Of a stretch of DNA of 64,000 bases, positions 8,858 to 17,853 are shown one piece after another. The notes beneath the pieces were generated by a model. The model worked only from the letters and a program-made list of their open reading frames with translations. It searched no databases and had not been told where the DNA came from. Position numbers and translations under genes: made by a program. Numbering within the stretch: the first letter of the stretch is position 1; each line of letters begins with the position of its first letter. Source of the DNA: JAIEOG01 sp964611895 (GTDB taxonomy: Bacteria > Bdellovibrionota > FAC87 > UBA2466); contig CAZTDN010000006.1 in the NCBI GenBank assembly GCA_964611895.1, positions 1 to 64,000 on the forward strand, read 5' to 3'.

Positions 8858-9772
8858 ATGCGTCAAAAACCCGCGTGCGTAATCTCACCCGCAAAGCTGA
8901 ATTTGGGGCTTCGTATCGTCGGCAGAAGAGGGGACGGGTACCATCTGCTGGAGAGTCTGTTTTGGCCCCTGGAACTGCAGGATGAAATGCTCTTGGCGCC
9001 GTCGGAGAGCACTTCGGTGCGAACGGCGTGGGCAAACAACGCACTTCGCCCATCGCTCGAACTGCCACCCGAGCAAGAAAACCTCCTCTACAGGGCGGCA
9101 ATACGCGCGCTTAAAAGCGGCAAGGGCCTAGAGATGCATTTGATTAAACAGATTCCCATGGGCGCGGGCCTTGGTGGCGGCTCGTCGAATGCAGGCAGTT
9201 TCCTGCGGTATTTGGTGGATGTCGGTTCACTTGAACAAACCTCTGCTGAGGCTATCGCGCTGGAACTAGGAGCTGACGTCCCTTTTTTCCTCAACCCTAC
9301 GCCGGCATGGGTGGAGGGAATCGGTGAAAAACGGGAACCAATAGTGGTAGCGCCCGAGGTCACGGACGGAATCCATTTTTTGTTGGTGCTCCCTCCAGTA
9401 GAAACACCTACTCCCTTGCTGTTCGGAAAATACCGCCGCCTCGGCCTTCCGTTCGCAAAGACGGCACAGTTCCCAACCAACCAGAAAATAGGGTGGAAAG
9501 AACTCAGAACGTATCTGAAGTCGGCAGAAAACAGCCTGCAAGGCCTGGCCGCAATGGAGGCCCCCGTATTGGGAGAACTCCTCGCGAAACTGGACGCACT
9601 TCCCGCGCTCTATTCGGGTCTCTCAGGCACGGGTTCGACTTGTTTCGCCGTATTCGAATCGGAAGCGGCAGCCAAAAAAGGCGCTAAAGCTCTCCAAACA
9701 TTCTGCCGAAAAAACGATTGTAGGAGCACCATTACACGGAGCTGGAGACAACATGGAAATCACCGAGGTTAA
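8858..9772 (+). CDS. ispE: 4-diphosphocytidyl-2-C-methyl-D-erythritol kinase
   Basis: A GHMP-family kinase of 304 residues that phosphorylates CDP-ME in the MEP isoprenoid pathway. It has the N-terminal substrate motif (SPAKLNLGLRIVGRRGDGYH), the ATP-binding glycine loop (PMGAGLGGGSSNAG, about residues 100-113) and the C-terminal SGTGSTCF motif. The start at 8858 is chosen because AAGGA lies 6 bases upstream and it removes a non-conserved extension; ATGs at 8801 and 8852 are in frame. The last 20 bases overlap spoVG. Confidence 0.95.
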   Translation: MRQKPACVISPAKLNLGLRIVGRRGDGYHLLESLFWPLELQDEMLLAPSESTSVRTAWANNALRPSLELPPEQENLLYRAAIRALKSGKGLEMHLIKQIPMGAGLGGGSSNAGSFLRYLVDVGSLEQTSAEAIALELGADVPFFLNPTPAWVEGIGEKREPIVVAPEVTDGIHFLLVLPPVETPTPLLFGKYRRLGLPFAKTAQFPTNQKIGWKELRTYLKSAENSLQGLAAMEAPVLGELLAKLDALPALYSGLSGTGSTCFAVFESEAAAKKGAKALQTFCRKNDCRSTITRSWRQHGNHRG

Positions 9773-10076
9773 GGTTTTTCCGGTCAACGAAGATAAGCTC
9801 AAGGCTTATGTGACCATCATCTTTGAAAACTGCTTTGTGGTCCGCGATCTGAAAATTATTCACGGCAATACCGGCCTGTTTGTGGCAATGCCAAGCAAAA
9901 AACGTAAAGACGGTACGTTTCGAGATATTGCGCACCCTCTCAACAGTGAAATGCGAACTCAAATAGAGCAGCGCATTTTGAGGGAGTACGAAGACGAACT
10001 CAAAAAGATGACTGCCGCTGCCAACAAAAGTATGGCCGAGTTGGGAAGCCGTCGTGATTCTCACGACGACGAGTAG
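9753..10076 (+). CDS. spoVG: SpoVG family protein
   Basis: A 107-residue protein with the SpoVG signature: MEITEVKVFPV at the N terminus, then VVRDLKIIHGNTGLFVAMPSKK and the conserved FRDIAHPLNSEMR segment. SpoVG proteins bind nucleic acid and modulate gene expression; the name comes from Bacillus sporulation, but the family is widespread in non-sporulating bacteria. It overlaps the end of ispE, an old gene neighbourhood also seen in Firmicutes and deltaproteobacteria-like genomes. Hence it is likely co-expressed with ispE. Confidence 0.95.
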   Translation: MEITEVKVFPVNEDKLKAYVTIIFENCFVVRDLKIIHGNTGLFVAMPSKKRKDGTFRDIAHPLNSEMRTQIEQRILREYEDELKKMTAAANKSMAELGSRRDSHDDE

Positions 10077-10089
10077 GCTGCACTCAAAA

Positions 10090-11196
10090 TCAGTGGGGAC
10101 TCTCTGGGAGCGGCTCCGTAAAACGACTCCGCAAAAAATCACTACTCACAAAACTCGCTCGCCCTGGAATCGCCGGCACTACCTGTGCCGAGTTAGCAAA
10201 GTCCTGGGTTTCTAATCGTGAGTTGGAAACCAAAGTGAACAATTCGCTACCTCGTGTTCGATGACAAGTGACACAGCTTGCAGCATTGGCGGGATCCCCA
10301 TTGGTTTTTTTGTGGGCAAATCGCAACCCGACGTCGCTGCTATCGGTATCATTGCCCGCCAAAGAAACAAGCTGAATGACCTCGATGCGGCGGGGAAGGG
10401 TCCCGCGATCGAACTCCCGTTCTCGTATATCGATGACGGAAATGCGGCCGTAGGGATCACGGTAGTTCCGAGCGGCATCGGAGCGATGCGATATTTGGCC
10501 AATAAGACGGTGCTGGGGCCAGCGTGCATAGATTTCTGGAGCAAGCGCGATTTGTCTTGCGGTGGCACGGCTAGAGATAAGATCCATGCCAGTGTCGATC
10601 AGCTTGTTCAGTTTCTGATCAAAAGATCGATCGGCATTATTCCACTCGCTCAACATGAAAGCGAGCCGTCCAGCCGCGATCGGATCGGATGAGACTGAGA
10701 GTGAAAGGTGAATATTGGATCCGTCCATCTTGGCCGATTCGCCAAAAAGTGCGGAGACTTTGAGAAACTGCGCCAATTGCGGCTTGGATAAATCACCAAT
10801 ATCCAGATCAAATCCGGTGTTTAACAATTCTGACCGCTGATTACGGTATTCACGGACAAGGGTGCGATGCTGGGGAGAGAGGGAGATTTCCGAGCGCTCC
10901 AGGGCATCGAGAATTTCGGCCGCGCGCCATTGCGCGATGGGATCGCGTGCTGACGCAGTGAGAAGCTTCTCTGCCGCAGAAAGCGCTTCGTGAGGGGTGG
11001 GCAATCGCCCCATCTCAGGGAGTTGATTGCGCAGATCAAACTGCGCGCGTGGCTTTCCTGATTCGGGTCCCAGGCTACTAAGTTTTCGGTGAGGGACTAG
11101 GCGTAGCTGAGCGAAACCTTCGGTGGCGCATTCAAATGCCCAGCTCGAACTCGGGCTGACGAGAGAAACTAGAACTATGACTACTGCAACTCTCAC
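10090..11196 (-). CDS. Exported protein with one haem-c motif
   Basis: A 368-residue protein with a signal peptide (MRVAVVIVLVSLVSPSSSWA) and a single CxxCH haem-attachment motif (CVTCH) at about residues 315-319, embedded in a conserved-looking AASCVTCHRTRG segment. It is probably a periplasmic or outer-surface c-type cytochrome-like protein, but the long N-terminal region is unfamiliar. It is the last of three exported-protein genes on the minus strand (with 11222-13162 and 13301-14410) and converges on spoVG with only 13 bases between. Role unknown. Confidence 0.65.
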   Translation of the reverse strand: MRVAVVIVLVSLVSPSSSWAFECATEGFAQLRLVPHRKLSSLGPESGKPRAQFDLRNQLPEMGRLPTPHEALSAAEKLLTASARDPIAQWRAAEILDALERSEISLSPQHRTLVREYRNQRSELLNTGFDLDIGDLSKPQLAQFLKVSALFGESAKMDGSNIHLSLSVSSDPIAAGRLAFMLSEWNNADRSFDQKLNKLIDTGMDLISSRATARQIALAPEIYARWPQHRLIGQISHRSDAARNYRDPYGRISVIDIREREFDRGTLPRRIEVIQLVSLAGNDTDSSDVGLRFAHKKTNGDPANAASCVTCHRTRGSELFTLVSNSRLETQDFANSAQVVPAIPGRASFVSSDFLRSRFTEPLPESPH

Positions 11197-11221
11197 AAAC
11201 TCCCTGCTTACTGCTAGAATC

Positions 11222-13162
11222 TTACCGGGGCCGCCTCAACTCGACCGCCGACATCAACCTCGGAAAAAGGGGGCCGAGCTGATCGCGATTGATCGTACCG
11301 CCATCAGAAATCAGGCCAATCAAAGCTGACTGTCGCAAAAACCCATCCTGTACAATAGCAGTTTTCAAATCCTGCTGACTCACTGCCAACAGCCCCGCGA
11401 CCTGTTCGGTAGTAATTGGGAGCCCATACCTGTTTACCGACGCGGGGATGGGGTGCCCTGGTGTTTTTAGTTTTGCTCCAATATTCAGGGCGTTTCCGGG
11501 GCCATATCCCCCTTCAGCAATCATCGGATCTGTGTATTTTCCATTTGGGTTTTTGGGCAGTTTGCTCCAATAACTGCCAGGGTGATTGTGGACCTTGTCC
11601 CAGGCGACTTTAAACGCTTCGCCAAAACTTTTGTTGTGCGCTCCATCGCCTGGATAAATCTGCAATGCCGCTTGATCCGCTGGAGAGAGAGGAAGACCCA
11701 AAGCTTTTTTTGCCATGATGTTTTTGTGTACATCATCCTCAAAAGGGATATAGCCCCTTTGAAAACCATGGCAGGCAAAACACCCTGCGTATTGGTTCTC
11801 CTCGACCTGTCCGTTCGCGCCGTAGCTGATAGGGACAAAGGCTTTTCCCGGCACCATGACCAGATGATCCCGTGCTGCGGGATTGAGCCCCTGATCCCCA
11901 TGTCCCACCAACCCCGCCAGAGGGTTGTTTAGAATATTATTGCCTGGTTCGTTCGCGGCAAAGTTGCGGGACTGCACCATCAAAGTCGGATCTTGACCAG
12001 CTCTCCTGCTCGGGATCGCTACGAAAGCCAATGTCCTAGGCGTGTGCGTTTCGGCGGTTGATGCTATTTTTGCGGCGGCAACATAGCCCTCTTTAAAAAA
12101 AGGAGCACCTCTCACCGCGCGTCCCCCTAGCGCCGCAACATTTACGCCGAGCGAAGCCTCGAACTGTTGTAACGTCTGGGGGAAGTTTCTCAGGCGAAGG
12201 TAGGCTTGGCCATTGAGCGCTTCATTGATGAACATGTCCGCGGGCACCAGTGCATTCAGCCCGTCGATGACGTTTTGCCTGCCTCGACCCGCTTGAAAAT
12301 CTAGGGGGGCCGCCACAAAGTTGTCCCGCCTATAGACCTGGTCTTTGGCCTTGATCTGTTCGTTGAAGTCTTTGGCCAACCAACCCAAGGACTCGATGTC
12401 CACTCGAAAAACCAGCTCTTCTTTGTCAACAGGCTCAATGGGAGTCCAGTTGGGTGCCAGAGAAACGGTATTGATAACTTCTTCAAGAGCCGCGCGGTAG
12501 GTAGGCAAATACTCTTCCATCTCGGTGCCCTTGAGGTGCACCAGAGAAAAGTAGCGATAGTCCGGCAATTGCCCATTGTCTTTTCGGCGCAGGCGCATGG
12601 CTCGATCTTGAATGACAAGGTTTGCGAGTTCTACGGGCGATAGTGCGCCCTTGGTGTTGTTGGGATTCGTGACTTCGGTCAACCCGAAATCGCTTCTCAG
12701 GTCTGGAACTGGGTTTGCGGGCGGTTCCGTAGTGACTTCGCAGTAATCTTGTTTAGCTCCCCATTTCGGCATGCCGCTATTGACCCACTTGCGTAAGGTC
12801 TCAATATCATCGTCGGCCATGCGCCCGCTCGGTGGCATGGCTTCGACCCCGGGATCATGTTGAATCCTTTTAATGAACTCGTTTTTTTCTTCTGCGCTTC
12901 TCAGCTTTTTGCTAAGCGTACCTGGATTTACCCACCCTTTATCGGAGTGGCACTGGTTGCAGTTTTTTTGAATTACGCACGGAACAGCAAAAGGGTTGAC
13001 CGCAGGCACAGGAGCGGGCTCGACTTTCCGTCTTTTGATAGATGCAGGCACGCGCCCTTTTAGTTGGGTCTTGGGATTGATAGCGTGCGCGTTACTTTCA
13101 TCCGCGTAGCTCGGCACCGAAAAAGATACCGCAACAGAAAATAGGAAAAGGAGTCGCAACAT
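11222..13162 (-). CDS. Exported di-haem cytochrome-like protein
   Basis: A 646-residue protein when started at the ATG at 13162, preceded by AGAGG 6 bases upstream and giving a clean signal peptide (MLRLLFLFSVAVSFSVPSYA). It has two CxxCH motifs: CNQCH near residue 70, followed by EAMPPSGRMADDDIETLRKWVNSGMP as in cytochrome domains of the Planctomycete-type (PSCyt), and CFACH near residue 475. The axial Met would be in the MPP motif. It is probably periplasmic, with a possible link to electron transfer. The flanking genes on the same strand are also exported. The partner and substrate are unknown. Confidence 0.7.
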   Translation of the reverse strand: MLRLLFLFSVAVSFSVPSYADESNAHAINPKTQLKGRVPASIKRRKVEPAPVPAVNPFAVPCVIQKNCNQCHSDKGWVNPGTLSKKLRSAEEKNEFIKRIQHDPGVEAMPPSGRMADDDIETLRKWVNSGMPKWGAKQDYCEVTTEPPANPVPDLRSDFGLTEVTNPNNTKGALSPVELANLVIQDRAMRLRRKDNGQLPDYRYFSLVHLKGTEMEEYLPTYRAALEEVINTVSLAPNWTPIEPVDKEELVFRVDIESLGWLAKDFNEQIKAKDQVYRRDNFVAAPLDFQAGRGRQNVIDGLNALVPADMFINEALNGQAYLRLRNFPQTLQQFEASLGVNVAALGGRAVRGAPFFKEGYVAAAKIASTAETHTPRTLAFVAIPSRRAGQDPTLMVQSRNFAANEPGNNILNNPLAGLVGHGDQGLNPAARDHLVMVPGKAFVPISYGANGQVEENQYAGCFACHGFQRGYIPFEDDVHKNIMAKKALGLPLSPADQAALQIYPGDGAHNKSFGEAFKVAWDKVHNHPGSYWSKLPKNPNGKYTDPMIAEGGYGPGNALNIGAKLKTPGHPIPASVNRYGLPITTEQVAGLLAVSQQDLKTAIVQDGFLRQSALIGLISDGGTINRDQLGPLFPRLMSAVELRRPR

Positions 13163-13300
13163 GGTGCCTCTGCGGGTGCGGGGGATGGCTTTATTATACT
13201 GCGACGAAGCACAAAAGAGTACCCGAGACCCCAACCCCACACTGCCGCGCCGCATACAATGGCCGCCGGCAGTATGTGTTGATTTCGATCTCATATAAAT

Positions 13301-14410
13301 CTAGCGATTCACTAGCTCCGTTCTAGGGCGCGCAGCCTTAAGATTTAGAGTGGTTGCTGGTGTGGGAGTTTCCTTGGTTTCACACATCAGTGTCTCGGAG
13401 ACCCCAGTACCCAAGAAATTCTTGACGAGAATCTGAAGTGCGTACTTGCCGACTTTGCCACCGCCGGCGTCAGTTCCCCGCAATTCAACCGTCACTAAGC
13501 CGCCATTCAGAGCCCCTTCTGTCTTTCCGTTAGTGATCGACAAGGGCACTTCGCGAGTACCGAGGCTAAGCGTTACCTTGTCTTTGTCTTTGGCGATCTT
13601 GAACGGCATCTCAAGCTCGACATCGGGTTTATCCGAGGCATAGCATTTGTGTTTTTCCTCTCGAGATGTAATTTGGTCCAGACTTGGGGACAATAAATCC
13701 TCAAACTCTTTCGTGTGTTCCTGCAACTTAGTCACAGGAGTCGTAGGCGCAGTTTGGCGCTCTGGAGTGACTGGCCCTGCATTATGATTTGTTGCTGGTG
13801 GCCCTTGGACGGTTGCAACGCCGATTGGACCGAAATTAAAATTGCCGCCGGCTGGATAGGTTGGAGTACCCCCATAGGCAGATGCATTTCTCGTATTGAA
13901 CGGGTCTGCACGGAGGGCTTGAGCCGTCGCAAGAGCCGGGTTTACCGGGGGAATGTACCCCTCAGCCCGTATGATATTTCGCAAAAACCGGCGAACGCGA
14001 AACTCAGGATGAGTTTGGTCGGCATCCCGCCGAACCGCCATATACCGCGCTGCGAGCTGCACTTCGATATCCCTCGCCACTTGAACAATTTGCCCACCGC
14101 GCCGAACATACACTGTTCCGGCCTGATCCATGTTGATGGGTTCTTCGCCAATAGCGTCAACTTGGCAAAAAGGTGCCCGAAAACGCAAGCAAGGCGACTG
14201 CAATATGCGAACACCCGCTAGATCCGTCTGCGTTGGCCTTACAAAACCTACTTGCTGATTGAAGAATCGATTCTCGTTTCGGCTCTGGTCATTCAAACCG
14301 ATATCGCAGGTCCCATCGAACGCATCACAATCCGCATGGACCATCGGCGCGGAGAAGATTCCTAGAAGCACTATCACTGCCTGAACGGCGGCTGTTGTTT
14401 TGGAACGCAT
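13301..14410 (-). CDS. Exported hypothetical protein beside cytochromes
   Basis: A 369-residue protein with a signal peptide (MRSKTTAAVQAVIVLLGIFSAPMVHA) and several cysteines (DCDAFDGTC near the mature N terminus, others at about 75 and 82) that could form disulfides. The middle is Pro/Gly/Thr-rich and probably disordered; the C-terminal third is beta-rich. No haem motif and no known domain. It lies first in the minus-strand trio with two haem-motif proteins and may be a partner in the same exported complex. The 137 bases upstream hold no promoter I can name. Confidence 0.6.
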   Translation of the reverse strand: MRSKTTAAVQAVIVLLGIFSAPMVHADCDAFDGTCDIGLNDQSRNENRFFNQQVGFVRPTQTDLAGVRILQSPCLRFRAPFCQVDAIGEEPINMDQAGTVYVRRGGQIVQVARDIEVQLAARYMAVRRDADQTHPEFRVRRFLRNIIRAEGYIPPVNPALATAQALRADPFNTRNASAYGGTPTYPAGGNFNFGPIGVATVQGPPATNHNAGPVTPERQTAPTTPVTKLQEHTKEFEDLLSPSLDQITSREEKHKCYASDKPDVELEMPFKIAKDKDKVTLSLGTREVPLSITNGKTEGALNGGLVTVELRGTDAGGGKVGKYALQILVKNFLGTGVSETLMCETKETPTPATTLNLKAARPRTELVNR

Positions 14411-14547
14411 GATTCCATCCCCCTAAAATAAACTCGTCTGCAGGGGTAGAATGCAACGCGCCTGCCAAAGCCCGTACACAAGAGGAATTCAAATACTTGT
14501 AAGCACTTAGGTTTTTAGAGGGGGTGTGCGTATTTCGTCACTGCTGT

Positions 14548-15249
14548 CTATTTTAAGGACAATACCCCTTGAATATGGTCATGCATGAACCGAACGACCT
14601 GCGAAATGCCCATGCTAGAGGTATCCACTACCACCGCGTCGTCCGCCACCCGCAGCGGGGCTACTTTGCGACTAGAGTCCTGCTTGTCGCGAGCTGCGTT
14701 GAGCTTAAGTATCTTCTTCAAGGTGGTCCCCTTCACCCCGGACTTGCGCAACTGCGCCAGCCTACGCTCAGCGCGGACTGCCTCCGAAGCGGTCACAAAA
14801 AACTTGAACGCCACCTTGGGGAAAACCACCGTCCCAATATCCCGCCCTTCCACCACCACTGGAAAGCGCTTGGCCCACTTGCGCGCCAAACGTCGCTGAC
14901 ACTGCGTCAACGCAGACCGCACCCCGCGAAAACGGCTAATGTCCGAAGCTTTTTGACTGACTTCCTCCGTCCGAAGCCGACTGCCCAGATCTTTGCCACC
15001 CACCAACAAAAATTTTGAATCCGGGTCGACATCAAACTCCAAGCTCTTGGCGAGTCGACCCAGATCGGCCGAACGGGCAATTCCCTGCTGAAGAGCGAAA
15101 TACGCCACGCTACGGTACATTCCCCCAGTATCCAAAAGCATGCCGTCCAGCGCTTCGGCCAGCTGTTTGCTCACGGTCGACTTGCCCGCGCCGCTCGGAC
15201 CATCGATGGCGATGATGAGTCCCTTCTTGCTGTTCTTAGCCTTCGGCAT
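14548..15249 (-). CDS. cmk: Cytidylate kinase
   Basis: A 233-residue kinase with the P-loop GPSGAGKST at about residues 17-25, the substrate segment LDTGGMYRSVAY and the VVEGRDIGTVVFP motif, all typical of bacterial Cmk (about 227 residues). It phosphorylates CMP and dCMP. It is the last gene of the minus-strand envelope operon and overlaps the preceding glycosyltransferase gene by 14 bases, so it is expressed with lipid A genes. rpsA, which often follows cmk, is not here. Confidence 0.96.
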   Translation of the reverse strand: MPKAKNSKKGLIIAIDGPSGAGKSTVSKQLAEALDGMLLDTGGMYRSVAYFALQQGIARSADLGRLAKSLEFDVDPDSKFLLVGGKDLGSRLRTEEVSQKASDISRFRGVRSALTQCQRRLARKWAKRFPVVVEGRDIGTVVFPKVAFKFFVTASEAVRAERRLAQLRKSGVKGTTLKKILKLNAARDKQDSSRKVAPLRVADDAVVVDTSSMGISQVVRFMHDHIQGVLSLK

Positions 15250-16009
15250 GAGCTCGCTCTAACTCCCAAAGCTTGGCCCATTTGAGAAAAACGGAATAAG
15301 CCGCAGAGACTGAAATAATCAACCCAGGGAAGCCGTCTAAAAAACCCTTCTTGATCAAATAGGTCTCCAAAAATTTCGATGCGGGCTTTGTCACCAAACG
15401 CACCACCGAAAAAACCGCTCCTTGTTTTTTAAGCTTGGCTGCCCCGAGAGAAGAGTACTGGTTGTTACGAGCGACCTGATCGCTCAAACTCGAAAAAGAA
15501 TAATGTTCGAGATCCGCCTGGAGCATTCCTACCACTCCCGCCGTCACCCATTTCTCATGAAGTTCTTCGCCCTGCCACCGACCTGAGTCCTTAGCAAAAA
15601 GACGTACCAAACGATTGGGATACCAACCCCCATGGCGAATCCATCGACCAAAATGGATCGTCTTTCGCGGAATCGAATAAGCAGCCACTGCTGGAGATCC
15701 ACCCACAAAAAGCTCTTTGATTTCCTTCTGCAAAGCCTCGGTAGCCACTTCATCAGCGTCGAGAGAAAGCACCCAGGGATGTGAGGCCTTTTGGACCGCG
15801 ATGTTTTTTTGCCCGGCAAACCCGGTCCACTCCTGAGTGAAAACCTTGTCTGTAAATCGGGTGGCTATTTCACGCGTGCGATCCGTGCTGCCGGAATCGA
15901 CGACAATTATCTCGTCACAAAAAACCAGGCTCCGCAGGCAGCGCTCAATGTTTGCCTCTTCATTGAACGTAATAACCGTCGCAGTTATGGGGCACTTCAC
16001 CTGACTCAC
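15236..16009 (-). CDS. Family 2 glycosyltransferase, WaaE/KdtX-like
   Basis: A 257-residue GT-A fold glycosyltransferase. It has the nucleotide-binding start (ITATVITFNEEANIERCLRSL), the VDSGSTDRT motif at about residues 36-44, and the metal-binding LDADE at about 83-87. The whole pattern matches the WaaE/KdtX branch that adds a sugar to the lipopolysaccharide inner core, and the C-terminal hydrophobic region is typical. Its position inside the lipid A operon, overlapping the acyltransferase fusion and cmk, supports a core-oligosaccharide role. The exact sugar cannot be inferred. Confidence 0.82.
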   Translation of the reverse strand: MSQVKCPITATVITFNEEANIERCLRSLVFCDEIIVVDSGSTDRTREIATRFTDKVFTQEWTGFAGQKNIAVQKASHPWVLSLDADEVATEALQKEIKELFVGGSPAVAAYSIPRKTIHFGRWIRHGGWYPNRLVRLFAKDSGRWQGEELHEKWVTAGVVGMLQADLEHYSFSSLSDQVARNNQYSSLGAAKLKKQGAVFSVVRLVTKPASKFLETYLIKKGFLDGFPGLIISVSAAYSVFLKWAKLWELERAHAEG

Positions 16010-17853
16010 TTGCGCTCCCGAACACTGTTCAACTCCCCAATGAGCGATCCGAACTTGAGTTTGGCATCAAACTTTACGATGTACTTCTTCCAATCATCGC
16101 TGAGCCAAAGCACCGTTTCCCCCGTGGGCCTGAGAACGTTGTTGATCTTAAGTGTGACTGCAAGCTTCCAACACTGAAAGGCCCCGGCCTTGGTGTGGAT
16201 CATCTCTTTTCCAACAGGCATGAGAGTCGCAACCACGTTTTGTTTGTTCTCGTATATGGGGATTTCTCGCGGTTCTCCCAGTTTGTAATCCAAAACTCGC
16301 GCATAATAGAGACCGGAAAACATGTCCTGTGCGAGAGGGAGTGCGTCGTCAATACGATCTTGGACTTCATCCCCCCATTTTTTTGACAAGCGCTTGGACC
16401 AATAATGCACTTTGTTCAGCTTGTGATCGTAAACAGCCCGGGTTTCTTTCAATTGGTGGGTCTCGACCATGTGAAGCAGGAACTTATAGGGCAAGAGCCA
16501 TTCTTTATCGACGTAACTCTCCACGGTGTTATCGATGTGGTAAATCGCATCGACGACGGGAGAAGACAAAACATTAGCCCAGATTTTGAACGTATCCCGG
16601 CCCTGAAACCCCAAACCTTCACGCACTTCCATACGGACTTCGCCCGCTGACAGCGCACTCCAACGAAGACCAATTACCATGCGCTCCCCGATTTCGAACG
16701 GGATCTGATCGGGTCGAAAGACCTTGGGGTTGCCACTATAACTCGGCAGCGACTCCGGCTTAATAGGCACTTTTTTGAGTTTTTTCGTAACCGCTGGTGG
16801 AGGTGCAGGGGCGACTCCCGCATTTTCCACCTGCGCGACGTCTGGGACATTCACCACGACTTCGGCCGGAATGGCGATGCCCGTGGGCGTTTCTTGCCGG
16901 GTCTGAGGGGAAGCGCATGCTGCAAGCAAACCTACTAGCAGCCCTGCCGTCGGTACCCAGTGCAGCATCGATTGCCAACGAGGCTCTCCTCGGTACGCCT
17001 TCCAGCGGCGGTGCAACCAGAGCCATTGATCAGGATATTCGCGAACACGCGCTTCGAGGAAGTCGTTAAAATACTGGGTTTTCTCGTAGAGCCTATCGTC
17101 TTTGTTTTCGGAGAAGGGGGGGAGTTTTAATTCCGGCTCAGCCACCACTCGCAGCACTCCCCGTTCATCCCTGTGCGCATACACCGGCACTATGGGCGCA
17201 GGACACCGCTCACTCAGCAGCGCCAGTCCCACGGCAGTTCCTGCTCGTTTTCCAAAAAAACGTACGGGCAGTCCTATGGGTGGGCCCATGAACTGATCGT
17301 TAGCAAAAATCACGATTTTGTTCTTACCGAGCGCTCGCAGAATATCCCTCGCGGTGCCCGACTCATACAGAATGTCCAAGCCCATGTTATTGCGCTGCCA
17401 GAGCAAAAACTCGTCTACCGCCGGGTTTTTTGTGTGCTTCGCCACCGCCTCTGTGGGGAAGTGAGACGCTAAACTCCCCGCCATCCACTCCCAATTTGCC
17501 AAGTGGAGCGTGAGTGCAAAAACGCCTTTTCCCTTGGCTAAAGCAGCTTGTAGGTGATCCAAACCGTCAAAGGGGATGTTTTCTCGAACTTTTTGGGGAG
17601 ACCAGCCGATCGACAAAAGAAACTCAACCAGAATGTGCCCGTAGTTTTCAAAGTTTTTGGATGCAAGCCGGAGGATATCGGCTTCCGATTTTTCCGAACC
17701 GAAAGCCAAACGCAAATGCTCCAGCACTAAGCCGCGACGAAAGCGTAGAATATGAAACCAAAACCAGCCGATTGCCTTGCCCAATCCCAAGCGAAACACC
17801 CGTGGCAAAGCACGCAGGAACCAGGGGGCCAGAATGAGGACGAATCGGATCAC
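16006..17853 (-). CDS. LpxL-like acyltransferase fused to DUF3108 lipoprotein domain
   Basis: A 615-residue open frame in two parts. Residues 1-about 290 are a LpxL/HtrB-type lysophospholipid acyltransferase: the catalytic HX4E motif (HLANWE) is near residue 117, and the conserved terminal WLWLHRRWK near 277-285. Next comes a second N-terminal-like stretch starting at Met296 (16968): MLHWVPTAGLLVGLLAAC, a membrane segment or lipoprotein signal with a lipobox Cys. The rest (about 330-615) matches DUF3108 proteins. Either this is a genuine fusion, with the inner signal acting as a membrane segment, or two reading frames happen to be continuous and the second is started internally. The first part would add late acyl chains to lipid A. 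It overlaps lpxK upstream and the glycosyltransferase downstream by four bases each. Confidence 0.8.
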   Translation of the reverse strand: MIRFVLILAPWFLRALPRVFRLGLGKAIGWFWFHILRFRRGLVLEHLRLAFGSEKSEADILRLASKNFENYGHILVEFLLSIGWSPQKVRENIPFDGLDHLQAALAKGKGVFALTLHLANWEWMAGSLASHFPTEAVAKHTKNPAVDEFLLWQRNNMGLDILYESGTARDILRALGKNKIVIFANDQFMGPPIGLPVRFFGKRAGTAVGLALLSERCPAPIVPVYAHRDERGVLRVVAEPELKLPPFSENKDDRLYEKTQYFNDFLEARVREYPDQWLWLHRRWKAYRGEPRWQSMLHWVPTAGLLVGLLAACASPQTRQETPTGIAIPAEVVVNVPDVAQVENAGVAPAPPPAVTKKLKKVPIKPESLPSYSGNPKVFRPDQIPFEIGERMVIGLRWSALSAGEVRMEVREGLGFQGRDTFKIWANVLSSPVVDAIYHIDNTVESYVDKEWLLPYKFLLHMVETHQLKETRAVYDHKLNKVHYWSKRLSKKWGDEVQDRIDDALPLAQDMFSGLYYARVLDYKLGEPREIPIYENKQNVVATLMPVGKEMIHTKAGAFQCWKLAVTLKINNVLRPTGETVLWLSDDWKKYIVKFDAKLKFGSLIGELNSVRERK

